Origin: Thiocapsa roseopersicina
Lineage (GTDB): Bacteria > Pseudomonadota > Gammaproteobacteria > Chromatiales > Chromatiaceae
Length of the DNA stretch: 64,000 nt
Assembly: GCF_900106925.1 (NCBI RefSeq)
Contig: NZ_FNNZ01000005.1
Span: 166,128 to 230,127 of the forward strand
Direction: 5' to 3'
In this document: positions 1 through 9,200 of the stretch, in pieces
How the letters are laid out: each line of letters starts with the position of its first letter
How positions within the stretch are numbered: the first letter of the stretch is position 1
The notes under the pieces: model-generated
Told to the model about the DNA's origin: nothing
The model's input: only the letters and a program-made list of their open reading frames with translations
Database searches by the model: none
Position numbers and translations under genes: made by a program

Positions 1-434
1 CGGGCCACCAGCCGGGCCAGGTTGTCTTGGGTCGCCGGGTGACGCCACATCTGCTGATTCATCGCCGGGGCGAGGATCAGCGGCGCCTCGGTCGCCAAGG
101 CCAAGGTCGTCAGCAGGTCGTCGGCGATCCCGGCCGCCAGACGGGCCATCAGGTCCGCGGTCGCCGGGGCGATCAGCAGCCGATCCGCCCAGCGTGCCAG
201 CTCGATGTGTCCCATACCGGCCTCGGCCGCCGGGTCGAGTAGATCGGTTCGCACCGAATGCCCGGAGACCGCCTGAAAGGTCAAAGGACCGACAAAGGCC
301 GTCGCCGCGTGTGTCATGACCACCCGCACGACGAAGCCGCGCTCGCGCAGGCGACGCACCAGGTCCACTGATTTATAGGCGGAGATGCCGCCGCCGACAC
401 CGAGCAGCACCTGATTGCGGGGGCTTGGATCCAT
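1..434 (-). CDS. coaBC: Phosphopantothenoylcysteine decarboxylase/synthase, N-terminal part
   Basis: This is the first 144 codons of the bifunctional CoaBC (Dfp) flavoprotein of coenzyme A synthesis; the rest lies beyond the left edge. Read from ATG at 434 it begins [20 protein letters not shown], matching the family's GVxGGIAAYK start of the FMN-binding CoaC domain. Further in, [14 protein letters not shown] matches the conserved PAMN motif of the decarboxylase. It is divergent from radC, with a 68-base spacer that must hold both promoters. The same coaBC/radC head-to-head arrangement is common in gammaproteobacteria. Identification is secure; only completeness is unknown. Confidence 0.93.
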   Translation of the reverse strand, partial: MDPSPRNQVLLGVGGGISAYKSVDLVRRLRERGFVVRVVMTHAATAFVGPLTFQAVSGHSVRTDLLDPAAEAGMGHIELARWADRLLIAPATADLMARLAAGIADDLLTTLALATEAPLILAPAMNQQMWRHPATQDNLARLVA

Positions 435-502
435 GACCTTTACGTGTACACTGCGTCTGCGGAACAGGCCGCAGTTTAACGCAACCCATCGACGGAGGTC
501 GC

Positions 503-1177
503 ATGCCGATCAAGGACTGGCCGGAGGGTGAACGGCCGCGGGAGAAGCTCCTGGAGCGGGGGGCGGGCGCACTCTCGGACGCCGAGCTGTTGGCGCTGTT
601 TCTGCGCACCGGCGTGCGCGGCAAGAGTGCGGTGGACCTGGCGCGCGAGCTGCTCGCGGACTTCGACGGTCTCGTCGGGCTGCTCGCCGCGGACCAGAAA
701 CGCTTTTGCGAGGGCAAAGGTCTCGGCAAGGCGAAGTTCGCCGAGCTTCAGGCCGTCCTCGAGCTCAGCCACCGCTACCTACTCTCGCGGATTCGAGGCC
801 AGGATGTGCTCACCAGCCCGGAGGCCACCCGCGACTATCTCAAGCTGCGTCTCTACGGCTCGCCCCACGAGATCTTCGCCTGCCTCTTCCTCGACAACAG
901 GCACCGGGTCATCAGCTACGACGAGCTGTTCCAGGGCACGATCGACGGGGCCAGCGTTCATCCTCGAGTGGTCGTGCAGCGGGTTCTCGCCACCAACGCC
1001 GCCGCGGTGATCTTTGCCCACAACCATCCCTCGGGCGTGGCCGAACCCAGCCAGGCGGACCTGCGGATCACGCAACGTCTCAAGGAGGCGCTGAGCCTGA
1101 TCGACGTGCGGGTACTCGATCACGTCATCATCGGCGACGGCGAGGGCACCTCGCTGGCCGAGCGAGGGCTTCTTTAG
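503..1177 (+). CDS. radC: RadC family JAB/MPN-domain protein
   Basis: The 224-residue protein starts [20 protein letters not shown], the usual RadC N-terminus, followed by a helix-hairpin-helix-like region ([20 protein letters not shown]). The C-terminal JAB/MPN metalloprotease-like domain carries the zinc motif FAHNHPSG followed by S/D residues (SQADLRIT). RadC is historically linked to DNA repair, but its biochemical role is unsettled. The length is normal. It is divergently paired with coaBC. Confidence 0.93.
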   Translation: MPIKDWPEGERPREKLLERGAGALSDAELLALFLRTGVRGKSAVDLARELLADFDGLVGLLAADQKRFCEGKGLGKAKFAELQAVLELSHRYLLSRIRGQDVLTSPEATRDYLKLRLYGSPHEIFACLFLDNRHRVISYDELFQGTIDGASVHPRVVVQRVLATNAAAVIFAHNHPSGVAEPSQADLRITQRLKEALSLIDVRVLDHVIIGDGEGTSLAERGLL

Positions 1178-1226
1178 GTTTGGGTGAGCTGATAGCTGGA
1201 GGCAGGAGGCAAGACCGACGCCCCCC

Positions 1227-1601
1227 TCACGGCGTCAAGCTGCAGGAGCCATCTTTACAGCGGCGCATCAACCGCCAATCCGCGAATCGCGCGTAACCCC
1301 AATCGAGCAACCCGACCAAGCGCAGACCCTGCACCAAGGCCGCAAGACGGCGGTATCCCGGCAGACGACGCCAGATCGCGACGAACGCCGGAACACCGGT
1401 CAGGATGCGGCCGTCGGTCTCTTTGGCGTGAATGCGGCGCATGGCGTCCGTGCGGTCGATCCCGGCTTCGGCCAATGCGCCACCGTCATCCGTAATGTCG
1501 ACCCAGTGAATCACTCCCGCCTTGTCGATCCGGCGGTAATGGGCGATCTCTTTGCTGCAGAGCGGGCAGCCGCCGTCGAAATAGGCCGTGAATGCGGTCA
1601 T
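1227..1601 (-). CDS. DCC-family (DUF393) thiol-disulfide oxidoreductase-like protein
   Basis: This 124-residue protein opens with YFDGGCPLCSKEI, the DxxCxxC motif that names the DCC family (DUF393). It also has the conserved GVPAFVAIWRRLPGYR segment typical of this family. It is predicted to be a small cytoplasmic redox protein; substrates are not established for the family. It converges with radC and stands alone; the next gene downstream of its start (vapC) is on the same strand but 70 bases away. Confidence 0.85.
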   Translation of the reverse strand: MTAFTAYFDGGCPLCSKEIAHYRRIDKAGVIHWVDITDDGGALAEAGIDRTDAMRRIHAKETDGRILTGVPAFVAIWRRLPGYRRLAALVQGLRLVGLLDWGYARFADWRLMRRCKDGSCSLTP

Positions 1602-1670
1602 GGTGTGGTTGCGTCGCTGTCCGGGATGTTCTTCGGGATGGCCGAAACATGGATCCGTACGCGCGATCGC

Positions 1671-2069
1671 TCAACCCCACTGCTCGACCCGTAACCCCTC
1701 GACCCGCTTAAATTCATTGATGTTGTTGGTCACCAGGGTCGCGTCGAGACTCAGGGCGTGGGCCGCAATCAAGAGATCGTTCGGGCCGATCACGCAGCCT
1801 GCGCGTTTAAGCGCAACGCGAAGCCGTCCGTAGCGGCGCCCGGCTTCGGCATCGAAAGGGAGGATCTCCAGCGGCAACAGGAAGCGCTCCAGCCGATCCA
1901 GGTTGTCGTCGACCCGGCTGCTGTTCTCCACGCCGAAACGCAGCTCGGCATAGGTGATCGACGAGATACCGACGTCGCCGATGCGATAGTTCCGGATCTG
2001 ACGAAGGATGTCCGGCCGTTTTTGATTGATCGCGTAGATGCAGATGTCCGTATCCAGAAGGACGATCAC
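1671..2069 (-). CDS. vapC: VapC-type PIN-domain toxin ribonuclease
   Basis: The 132-residue PIN-domain protein begins MIVLLDTDICIYAINQKRP, with the first acidic catalytic residue in LDTD, a second in SSITYAELRFG, and C-terminal acidic residues in CVIGPNDLLIAAHAL. VapC toxins cleave RNA, often initiator tRNA, and are neutralised by VapB. The start overlaps the end of the antitoxin gene by 4 bases, the standard translational coupling of these pairs. All expected acidic residues are present, so it is probably active. Confidence 0.9.
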   Translation of the reverse strand: MIVLLDTDICIYAINQKRPDILRQIRNYRIGDVGISSITYAELRFGVENSSRVDDNLDRLERFLLPLEILPFDAEAGRRYGRLRVALKRAGCVIGPNDLLIAAHALSLDATLVTNNINEFKRVEGLRVEQWG

Positions 2070-2296
2070 GCGATCGGCTCCCGTTCCTGTGTGTCCGGTT
2101 GCTCGCGCGTCAGCGTCAAGTCATCCGGAAACTCCGCCAAGGCATCGAACATGACCTGCCAGGGATCGTCCTTGGGCAAGAGCACCACGGCATTGCCTAG
2201 ACGCTTGATCACCACCTCATCACCCCGGAAGCGGTATTCCTTGGGTAAGCGAACGGCTTGACTGCTGCCGTTCAAGAAGAGCTTTGCTGTTTCCAT
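2066..2296 (-). CDS. vapB: VapB-type antitoxin (AbrB/MazE fold)
   Basis: Read from ATG at 2296 this is 76 residues: METAKLFLNGSSQAVRLPKE, a classic VapB/AbrB swapped-hairpin start, followed by GDEVVIKRLGNAVVLLP. A longer reading frame exists upstream (to 2347), but the family normally starts at METAKLF. VapB binds and silences VapC and with it represses the operon. The sequence just upstream (2315-2335, with ATATATACGTTACGTAT) is AT-rich and partly symmetrical, and is a plausible promoter/operator. Confidence 0.88.
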   Translation of the reverse strand: METAKLFLNGSSQAVRLPKEYRFRGDEVVIKRLGNAVVLLPKDDPWQVMFDALAEFPDDLTLTREQPDTQEREPIA

Positions 2297-2442
2297 CGGA
2301 ACCTTCGGCACTAGGAATATATACGTTACGTATAGACTTCCAGGCATCGATCGTCAAGGCGCAGCAATGTTTGGCAGCAGCCGCTCAGATCGCCGTCGAC
2401 GGCTATACTCGAGCTTCGGCAACAACGACAGGATCGACGCCC

Positions 2443-3294
2443 TTGAACGAGCCCGCCGCCTGGCTGCGCACACTCCTCGATCGCGGCGACATGCTCGTCA
2501 TGCCCTGCTGCTTCGATGCCCTGTCGGCACGCTTGATCGAGCAGGCCGGATTCCCGCTGACCTTCATGAGCGGTTTCGCCGTCTCGGCGAGCCGCCTCGC
2601 CCTGCCCGACACCGGGCTGATCTCGGTGACCGAGATGCTCGACCAGGGACGCGCCATCTGCGATGCGGTGCGCATCCCGGTCATCGGGGACGGCGACACG
2701 GGGCACGGCAATCCGGCCAATGTCCGACGCACCGTCGATCAATACGCCCGTGCCGGGTTCGCCGGCGTCATGATCGAGGATCAGGTGATGCCGAAACGCT
2801 GCGGCCACACCGGGGTGAAGGAGGTCGTGGAGCGCGACGAGGCGATCCGCCGGGTACGTGCCGCGGTGGATGCACGCGATGCAGGAGCAGGCACCCTGAT
2901 TGTCGCCCGCACCGACGCCCGCAGCGCCATCGGCCTGGACGAAGCGCTCCGGCGGATGCAGGCATTCGCGGAGCTCGGCGCCGACATCCTCTTTCTCGAA
3001 GCACCGCGCGACGAGGCCGAGATGCGCCGCTTCTGCACCGAGGTCCCCGGCATCAAGATGGCCAATATGCTCGAGGAGGGCATCACGCCCATCCTCACGC
3101 CGACCGAGCTCGCCGAGATCGGTTACGGCATCGCCGCCTACCCGCTGACCCTGTTGAGCGCCGCCGTCTTCGCCATGCGCGAGGCCCTCGCCGACCTGGC
3201 CGCCGGACGCACACCGCAACGCCGCGTCGACTTCCGCACGCTCCGCGAGCTGGTCGGATTCGATGCCTACGACGATCTTTTGAAGCGCTACTGA
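2443..3294 (+). CDS. Isocitrate lyase/PEP mutase family enzyme
   Basis: A TIM-barrel carbon-carbon or carbon-phosphorus bond enzyme of the ICL/PEP mutase superfamily. The conserved barrel is visible: FDALSARLIEQAGF, then GDGDTGHGNPANVRRTV with the metal-binding acidic residues, then IEDQVMPKRCGH, where KRCGH matches the ICL/PrpB signature, then IVARTDAR. The family includes 2-methylisocitrate lyase, oxaloacetate decarboxylase and phosphonopyruvate hydrolase; I cannot assign the substrate. The start is uncertain: the barrel needs residues before the first internal ATG (2491), and TTG at 2443 behind an ACAGGA-like site fits best. The frame stays open up to 2284, overlapping vapB on the other strand. 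Confidence 0.82.
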   Translation: MNEPAAWLRTLLDRGDMLVMPCCFDALSARLIEQAGFPLTFMSGFAVSASRLALPDTGLISVTEMLDQGRAICDAVRIPVIGDGDTGHGNPANVRRTVDQYARAGFAGVMIEDQVMPKRCGHTGVKEVVERDEAIRRVRAAVDARDAGAGTLIVARTDARSAIGLDEALRRMQAFAELGADILFLEAPRDEAEMRRFCTEVPGIKMANMLEEGITPILTPTELAEIGYGIAAYPLTLLSAAVFAMREALADLAAGRTPQRRVDFRTLRELVGFDAYDDLLKRY

Positions 3295-3309
3295 GGGCCG
3301 AGAGGGCCG

Positions 3310-3780
3310 TTAATGCCGAAGCGCGAGCGGTCGCCCTTTGGCCAACCAGGCTGCCCAGTCGGCGGAAAACGCACTCAGGCCACCCGGATACACCCGGTGC
3401 AGGTGCGCCTCGTGGTCAAACGCGCGGCACCGATGTTGCGCAATCGTGTTCAGATACGCGGTCGTTAGGGAGCGACGCTGCGGGCTTTCCAACAGAAAAT
3501 GCACCATAGACCAGGCATAGGGATAGGCTATCTCCGGACCGATCCGATTCCAGTCGGCTCGACCCATCGCGAGGAACGTGCGCAGAGGCGGCAGCCGACC
3601 TGAGCGTCGGAGTCGAGCCACGTCCCTGATGTCTTTGCCGGGTTCAGGGGCAGTCGCCGAGGAGAGCTCGAAACGCAGACGCTCGACGACCTCGGCGAGG
3701 CCCTCGTTCAGCCAGAGCGGAGTGTTGCCGAGCCAATTCCCGAGGGCCAGGTGAGCGATCTCGTGGCGTACCACGCGCAT
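3310..3780 (-). CDS. Gluzincin metallopeptidase-like protein, probably missing its N-terminus
   Basis: The 156-residue reading frame starts MRVVRHEIAHLALGNWLGNT and has the zinc signature HEIAH, followed after about 18 residues by LNEGLAEVVE, the third zinc ligand of gluzincins (peptidase MA-like/DUF1570-like). In known relatives this signature lies well inside the protein, not at residue 6. The same frame is open upstream as far as a stop at 3856-3858 and reads plausibly (IDAEETT before the methionine), but no ATG or GTG start is present there. I infer a 5'-truncated remnant, or a gene with an unusual start. It converges with the PEP-mutase-like gene. Confidence 0.6.
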   Translation of the reverse strand: MRVVRHEIAHLALGNWLGNTPLWLNEGLAEVVERLRFELSSATAPEPGKDIRDVARLRRSGRLPPLRTFLAMGRADWNRIGPEIAYPYAWSMVHFLLESPQRRSLTTAYLNTIAQHRCRAFDHEAHLHRVYPGGLSAFSADWAAWLAKGRPLALRH

Positions 3781-3970
3781 CGTGGTCTCCTCGGCATCGA
3801 TCTGGTCCGTCCCTGTGGTCCTCTCGCGTTCGCGTGCGAAGGTCGTCGCTGATTCTTATTGCCTTGGCAAAGGTTATCGCAGTAGGTTCACCCCTGTCCA
3901 AAGCGCGCGGAACGCCGCGGGGTGAAAGCCCGACACCTGCGAGGTCGAGTAGAGTGAGAAGGGAAAGCGC

Positions 3971-5197
3971 GTGATCGAGTCACTGGAATGGGCACTCTTG
4001 GTGGTCGCCGGCTTGGTTCTGTTGAGCGTTCTCCTAAGTCCGCTCGCGATCCGTCTCGGCGCGCCGATCCTTCTGATCTTCCTCGGTATCGGTATGCTCG
4101 TCGGTCAGGACGGGCCGGGGGGATACGCGTTCGACGACTTCGAGCTCGCCTACCATGTCGGCAGCATCGCACTGGCGGTGATCCTGTTTGCGGGGGGTTT
4201 GGGTACCCGCGTTCGCGATATCCGCGTCTGCTGGGGTCCCGCGCTGATGCTCGCGACGCTCGGCGTGGTAATCACCGCTGCCGTGGTCGGCGTGTCGATC
4301 TGGTTGCTGGGGGCTTCCTTGTTGGTGGCCCTCTTGCTCGGCGCCGTCGTCGGATCGACGGACGCGGCGGCGACCTTCCTGCTGCTGCAAGGGCGGGGCA
4401 TCAAGCTGAAAGGTCGGGTCATGGAGACGATCGTGGTCGAGTCCGGCCTCAATGATCCAATGGCGATCTTTCTGACCATCGTCCTGGTGTCCTTCGTCGA
4501 TGCCGGAGGTGCCGAGCTGTCTTGGGCGCTGGGCGGAACCTTCGCGCTGCAGCTGGGGGTGGGGGCTGTCGCAGGGCTTCTCGGGGGCCTGATCCTCGCC
4601 TGGCTGATCAACCGCCTCGAGCTGGCGAGCGGGCTCTTTGCCGTGTTGGCCTTGTCCGGGGCCATGGCCCTTTTCGGCGGCACCCAATTGATCGGCGGCA
4701 GCGGTTATCTGGCGGTCTATCTCTGCGGGGTCGTCCTGATGGATCGCCTGAGCGGATCGCGCCGGGAAGAGCTGAACATCACGCACGGGAGCCTCGCCTG
4801 GCTCAGTCAGATCCTGATGTTCCTCATGCTCGGCTTGCTGGTCACGCCGCACCAATTCCGGGGCGAGGTCCTACACGCGGCCGGCATTGCCTTCATTTTG
4901 ATCTTCATCGCGCGCCCGCTTGCGGTGGCCGTCTGCTTGGCGCCGTTCCGATTCAGCCTGAACGAGCAATTCTTCATCGCCTGGGTCGGTCTGCGGGGAG
5001 CGGTGCCCATCTTTCTCGCGATCATCCCGGTCATGAGCCCCGGCCCTGTCGATGTGAACTTCTTCAATGTGGTCTTCATGGTGGTGATCGCCTCGCTCGT
5101 TCTGCAGGGCTGGACCATCCCTTGGCTGGCGCGGCGGCTCGATCTGGAGGATAGGCGCGAGGTGGTCGTGTCGGAATCGCTCGAGCGCCGCCAATGA
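3971..5197 (+). CDS. CPA1-type monovalent cation/proton antiporter (NhaP/NhaP2-like)
   Basis: A 408-residue polytopic membrane protein with about 12 hydrophobic segments. The antiporter core shows GSTDAAATFLLLQGRG and VVESGLNDPMAIFLT, matching the TDAAA and ESxxNDPxA motifs of the NhaP2/CvrA group; the ND pair is the ion-binding site. NhaP2 of enterobacteria is about 575 residues with a C-terminal TrkA-C domain; here the protein ends shortly after the last helix (WLARRLDLEDRRE), so the regulatory domain is absent. The start is GTG at 3971, preceded by GAAGGGAAA. Likely role: K+ or Na+ exchange for protons at the inner membrane. Confidence 0.87.
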   Translation: MIESLEWALLVVAGLVLLSVLLSPLAIRLGAPILLIFLGIGMLVGQDGPGGYAFDDFELAYHVGSIALAVILFAGGLGTRVRDIRVCWGPALMLATLGVVITAAVVGVSIWLLGASLLVALLLGAVVGSTDAAATFLLLQGRGIKLKGRVMETIVVESGLNDPMAIFLTIVLVSFVDAGGAELSWALGGTFALQLGVGAVAGLLGGLILAWLINRLELASGLFAVLALSGAMALFGGTQLIGGSGYLAVYLCGVVLMDRLSGSRREELNITHGSLAWLSQILMFLMLGLLVTPHQFRGEVLHAAGIAFILIFIARPLAVAVCLAPFRFSLNEQFFIAWVGLRGAVPIFLAIIPVMSPGPVDVNFFNVVFMVVIASLVLQGWTIPWLARRLDLEDRREVVVSESLERRQ

Positions 5198-5573
5198 TGA
5201 ACCCGCTGCTGCTGCCACCGGAAACCCGCAGGCGAGCAGCATTGTCCGAAATCCACAAACGCCTTGCGGCGATGCGGGTGCCCGACTATGCTTTTGCCCC
5301 GCCGATCCGGGGGTTTTCGGAAGATCCGAATCGCCTGCCGAGCCTGGCCGCGTCCCGTCCGAGTCCTTCGCCGAGCCGGCGATAGACGAGTTCGCCGGCA
5401 TCTTGATTCGTCGTTCCGGTGATCGACGCAGTCGCCGGGGATCGGGTGTCTTGCTTTATCTCCATGCCATGCGAGGACGCCGGAGACACGTCGAAGGTGC
5501 TTGATGCTTGTTGACGAAAACCGCCCGCTCGCGGGTTCTATGACAGCCAACCCCGGTTAAGGATGAGATCGAC
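5198..5573. other. 376-base intergenic stretch, possible small ORF
   Basis: Between the antiporter and the DUF3611 gene there is no recognisable gene. A 63-codon frame (5194-5385, +) starts in an ATGATG that overlaps the antiporter stop, which would allow coupled translation. Its product is proline/serine-rich at the end and resembles nothing I know. I judge it more likely non-coding. The promoter for the next gene should lie in the last 100 bases. Confidence 0.4.
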
Positions 5574-6200
5574 ATGTTCAAGAAGTTCATCGAGAATTCT
5601 TTGAAAAAGACGCGTACCTTGCCGCGCATCAGCCTGGCGAAATCGTTTTCGCGGCTGGGCTGGACCGGATTATGGATTCAGATCGTGGTGGGGGCGATCC
5701 CGATCGTGCTCATGAGCTACACCTTCGTCTTCGCACAATCGCCCACCGGGCCCCGCGCCGGTCTGCCGATCGTTGAATATCTGACGATGGGAAGTCTGGC
5801 CATCCTCGTCTTCACCACCTTCTGGTTCTATCGCTATACGCGGATCGCCAAGCAGATCGCCGGTCCGGAGCAGTCCCCCTCGGAGGAGGATCTTGCCGGA
5901 ACCGTCTGGGTCGGTCTGGTCGCAAGCAGCGTCGCGATCCTCTTCACCATCGTCGTGATGTTCATCGAGGTCGCGCACCTGTTGTTTTATTTTCTCTCCA
6001 CGCCGCAAGGCGGTGTCCCGGTCATTCAGACCACGGGGATGGGTCCGGCAAGCTGGGTGTCGGCGGTCGATATGCTGAGCCTGATGTCAATGGTCATGAC
6101 CCTGATGGCCGAGCTGGTCGTTATGGTCTTCAGCCTCTGGCTGTTGTTCCGGGTCACCGAAGGCTCGCCCGAGTACGGCGGGGGCAAGGTCGTCGTCTAG
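5574..6200 (+). CDS. DUF3611 family integral membrane protein
   Basis: The 208-residue protein has a basic N-terminus (MFKKFIENSLKKTRTLPRIS) and four hydrophobic segments: about 30-52, 70-90, 112-135 and 165-195. The pattern ISLAKSFSRLGWTGLWIQIV and the long periplasmic or cytoplasmic loop match DUF3611, a family known mainly from cyanobacteria and other phototrophs and of unknown function. It starts after a purine-rich AAGGATGAGATCGAC leader. It is 84 bases from tamB on the same strand and could share transcription with it. Confidence 0.75.
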   Translation: MFKKFIENSLKKTRTLPRISLAKSFSRLGWTGLWIQIVVGAIPIVLMSYTFVFAQSPTGPRAGLPIVEYLTMGSLAILVFTTFWFYRYTRIAKQIAGPEQSPSEEDLAGTVWVGLVASSVAILFTIVVMFIEVAHLLFYFLSTPQGGVPVIQTTGMGPASWVSAVDMLSLMSMVMTLMAELVVMVFSLWLLFRVTEGSPEYGGGKVVV

Positions 6201-6284
6201 AGCGGGTCTGTCCGCTCGGTCATCCCGCCGCGTCGCGCGCTGTACCGACGCGGCGGTCGTCCTCGACAGGCTTTTCGGACGCCG

Positions 6285-9200
6285 ATGACCGACCTGCCCG
6301 ACACCGAGGGCCCACGGGCGCCGGTCGATGCGCATCGGCCAGCGCCCGCCGGGGCATCCGATCCCGACTCCGATCCTGCACGACCCGGCACCACGCCCGC
6401 ACTCGCGTCGCGAGCGCCCCAGCGTCGGCGCCCCTTTCGCGTCCCGAATCCGCGTCTCTTTGCCGGATTTCCTCTCGTCTTCCTTCTGTTGCTGCTCTGG
6501 TTGGGCGCGACCCAGTCCGGTCTGCGCACGCTTCTCGATCTGGCCGCCGAGCTGAACCCCGACCGTTTTCAAGTCGGTCTGGTCGAAGGGCGACTCTTCA
6601 GCCGTATCGTCGTCGCCGATCTCTCGATCCAGTTGCCGGCCTTCGCGATTCGCATCGGCCGCATCGACCTCGCGTGGTCGCCCCTGCGGGCGTTCGGCGG
6701 AGCTTTGGCGATCGCCGAGATCCGTGCGACGGACGTCGATCTGGTTCCGAGCGATCGAGCGCGCGACTCCGAGAACCCCATCGTCCTGCCCGATCTTCTC
6801 TTGCCGCTGTCCCTTGAGCTGGGTTCAGCGCGCGTGGAGCACCTGCGAATCTTCGCGACAGAGAGCGACCGGCTAATAACCGTCGTCGAACGGGCCGAGC
6901 TCTCCGGGCGGCTTGAGGAAGGACTGCTGTCCATCGACCGCGTCGCGGTCGTCCTGGTCGAGCCCGCGTTTGAAGCGCAAGGCAGCGGAACCGCCCGGTT
7001 GGCCGGCGCTTACCCCCTCGATCTTGACTTGAGCTGGGAGCTGCAGCCGACGCCGAGCGCCCGCATTTTGGGCCACACGGGTCTGCACGGAGACCTTACG
7101 CGTCTGGCTTCACAGAGCACGGCGACAGGCTCGACCGACCTGGATCTTGATGTCGAGATCAGCGATCCGATCGGGCGTCCGGGGTGGAGCGGCACGCTCG
7201 CGCTTGTGTCGCTGGATCTGCCCGCCTTCGATGCCGACCTGCGCGCCGTCGCGGTCAGCGGCACCCTCGCGATACGGGGCGATACAGCATCGACCGTAGT
7301 TACTGGCGAGATCCAAGCGGAGCCCGTCGAGCGACCCGCTCTCGGACGTCTCGCCGCCTCGCTGGATCTGCTTTGGAAAGACCAGGCACTCGAGATCCGA
7401 TCCCTGGATCTGCGCCGCATCGGCTCGCGCATGCAGCTCTCGGCGAGGGGCCGGATCGGCCTGAACACAACCGCCCGGGTTGATCCAGCCGGAACGCAAT
7501 CGTTGGCGACCGAGCCAGAAACTCCTCTTTCGAGAACGGCTTGGGATCTGCGCCTGAGCGGCACGGCGCTGAACCCTGCGGAGTTGATCGCCGCATTCGT
7601 CGTGGATGCCGACCCCGAGCTCTGGTCGGGCCACCTCGATCTGCAGGTCGCGAGCCGCGGCCGGTTCACCGAGACAGGTCCCGCCTTGACGGCGGCACTC
7701 GAAGGGCTGAGCGGCGAGCTTCGCGGCTATCCGGTTTCCGCGACCGGGGATTTCGCACTCGCCGAGGGCCGACTGGTCGTCGATGGCTTTCGCGCCCGGT
7801 CCGGACCGAGCACGCTGCGCATCGACGGCGTGCTGGATGGGTCGCTCGATCTGCGCTACGTACTCGACTCGCCCGACCTGGCAAGCCTCTATCCGGGCAT
7901 GGCCGGCCGAGTGCAAGCCGCAGGCTCGGTCTCCGGCGCCGTCGGCTCGCCACGTCTGCAGGTCGAGCTGACCGCAGCGGACGTCTGGATCGCGCAGCAA
8001 GGCATCGCGCGGCTCTCGGCGGTTGCCGATCTGGATCTCGCGCCCGACGGACGCTTGGAGATCCGCGTGGATGGCCAGGATCTTCTGATCGAAGCCCGGC
8101 GCTGGGAGCGGTTGGCGATCCGGGGCGAGGGCCACCGCGCGGACCATCGGCTGGATCTTTCCCTGGCGGGCGATCCGCTTTCGGTCGAGTTGAGCCACGC
8201 GGGCGGTCTCGCGGAAACAGGCAGCTATCGGGGACAGCTGACGGCGCTGCGCCTGACAAGCCCCAATGTCGAGACCTGGGTCCTCGGGCAGCCGAGTCCC
8301 GTCGCGGTGAGCTGGCCGTCATTTGCCGCCGGACCGCTCTGCATGCGGCACGCGCGTGGATCCGGCGGTTGTCTGGAGATCTCGCGGGACGCGAATGCTG
8401 CCGTGACGCTCGGGGTTGCTCTGGACCGGTTCGATCTTGAGATGCTTGCGCCGCTGTTGCCGGATGACCTCTCGCTGGAAGGTGACGCCGCACTCGATGG
8501 ACGCTTCGTGGCCAAGGGAGCGGCCTTGGAAGGACGTGCCACGGCGACCCTGTCGACGGGTCGGCTGAGCTTGCCGAGCACCCGCGGCCCGGGCGAGGTC
8601 ATCACGCTCTCGGGCGCTCGACTCGACATCGATGCGGCGGCCGGCAACCTGCGGGGCCGGCTCGCCCTGCCGCTGGAAGGATTGGGTCAAGCCGATGTCG
8701 ATCTGGATCTGGCCGGCTGGCGGCTCGACGATCCGGTCCGTCCCGCGCAGCCGGTGAGCGGCCGCATCCGCGCCCGCCTCGACAGCTTGGAACGGTTAGC
8801 AGACCCGATTCCGCAACTCTCGCGTTTGAGAGGACATCTCAACGCGGATATCGCGCTCGGGGGTACGCTCGGCAAGCCCGACATCCGCGGCGAGGCTCGG
8901 GTCGAGCGCGGGGGTTTCAATGTCCCTCTCCTCGGTCTGGATGTCGCGGATCTGACGCTGTCGGCAAACGCCGCTTCGGCAAACCGTATCCGAGTCACGG
9001 GCGGCGCCGACGTCGGCGGCGGGCGTCTGGAGATCGGCGGCGACGGCGGATTCGGCCCCGACGGTGCACGTGCGCGGCTTCGGGCGACCGGAGAGCGGCT
9101 CGTCCTGATCGATACGAGCGAATACTTCGTGCGGGTGTCGCCGAGGCTCGATCTGGACGCAACCACACAAGGCGCGCAGGTGCGCGGCGAGATCCTGATC

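Noticed and set aside
2326..3219. 297-codon minus-strand frame opposite the PEP-mutase-like gene
   Set aside because: Antisense shadow; the plus strand carries the complete barrel motifs.
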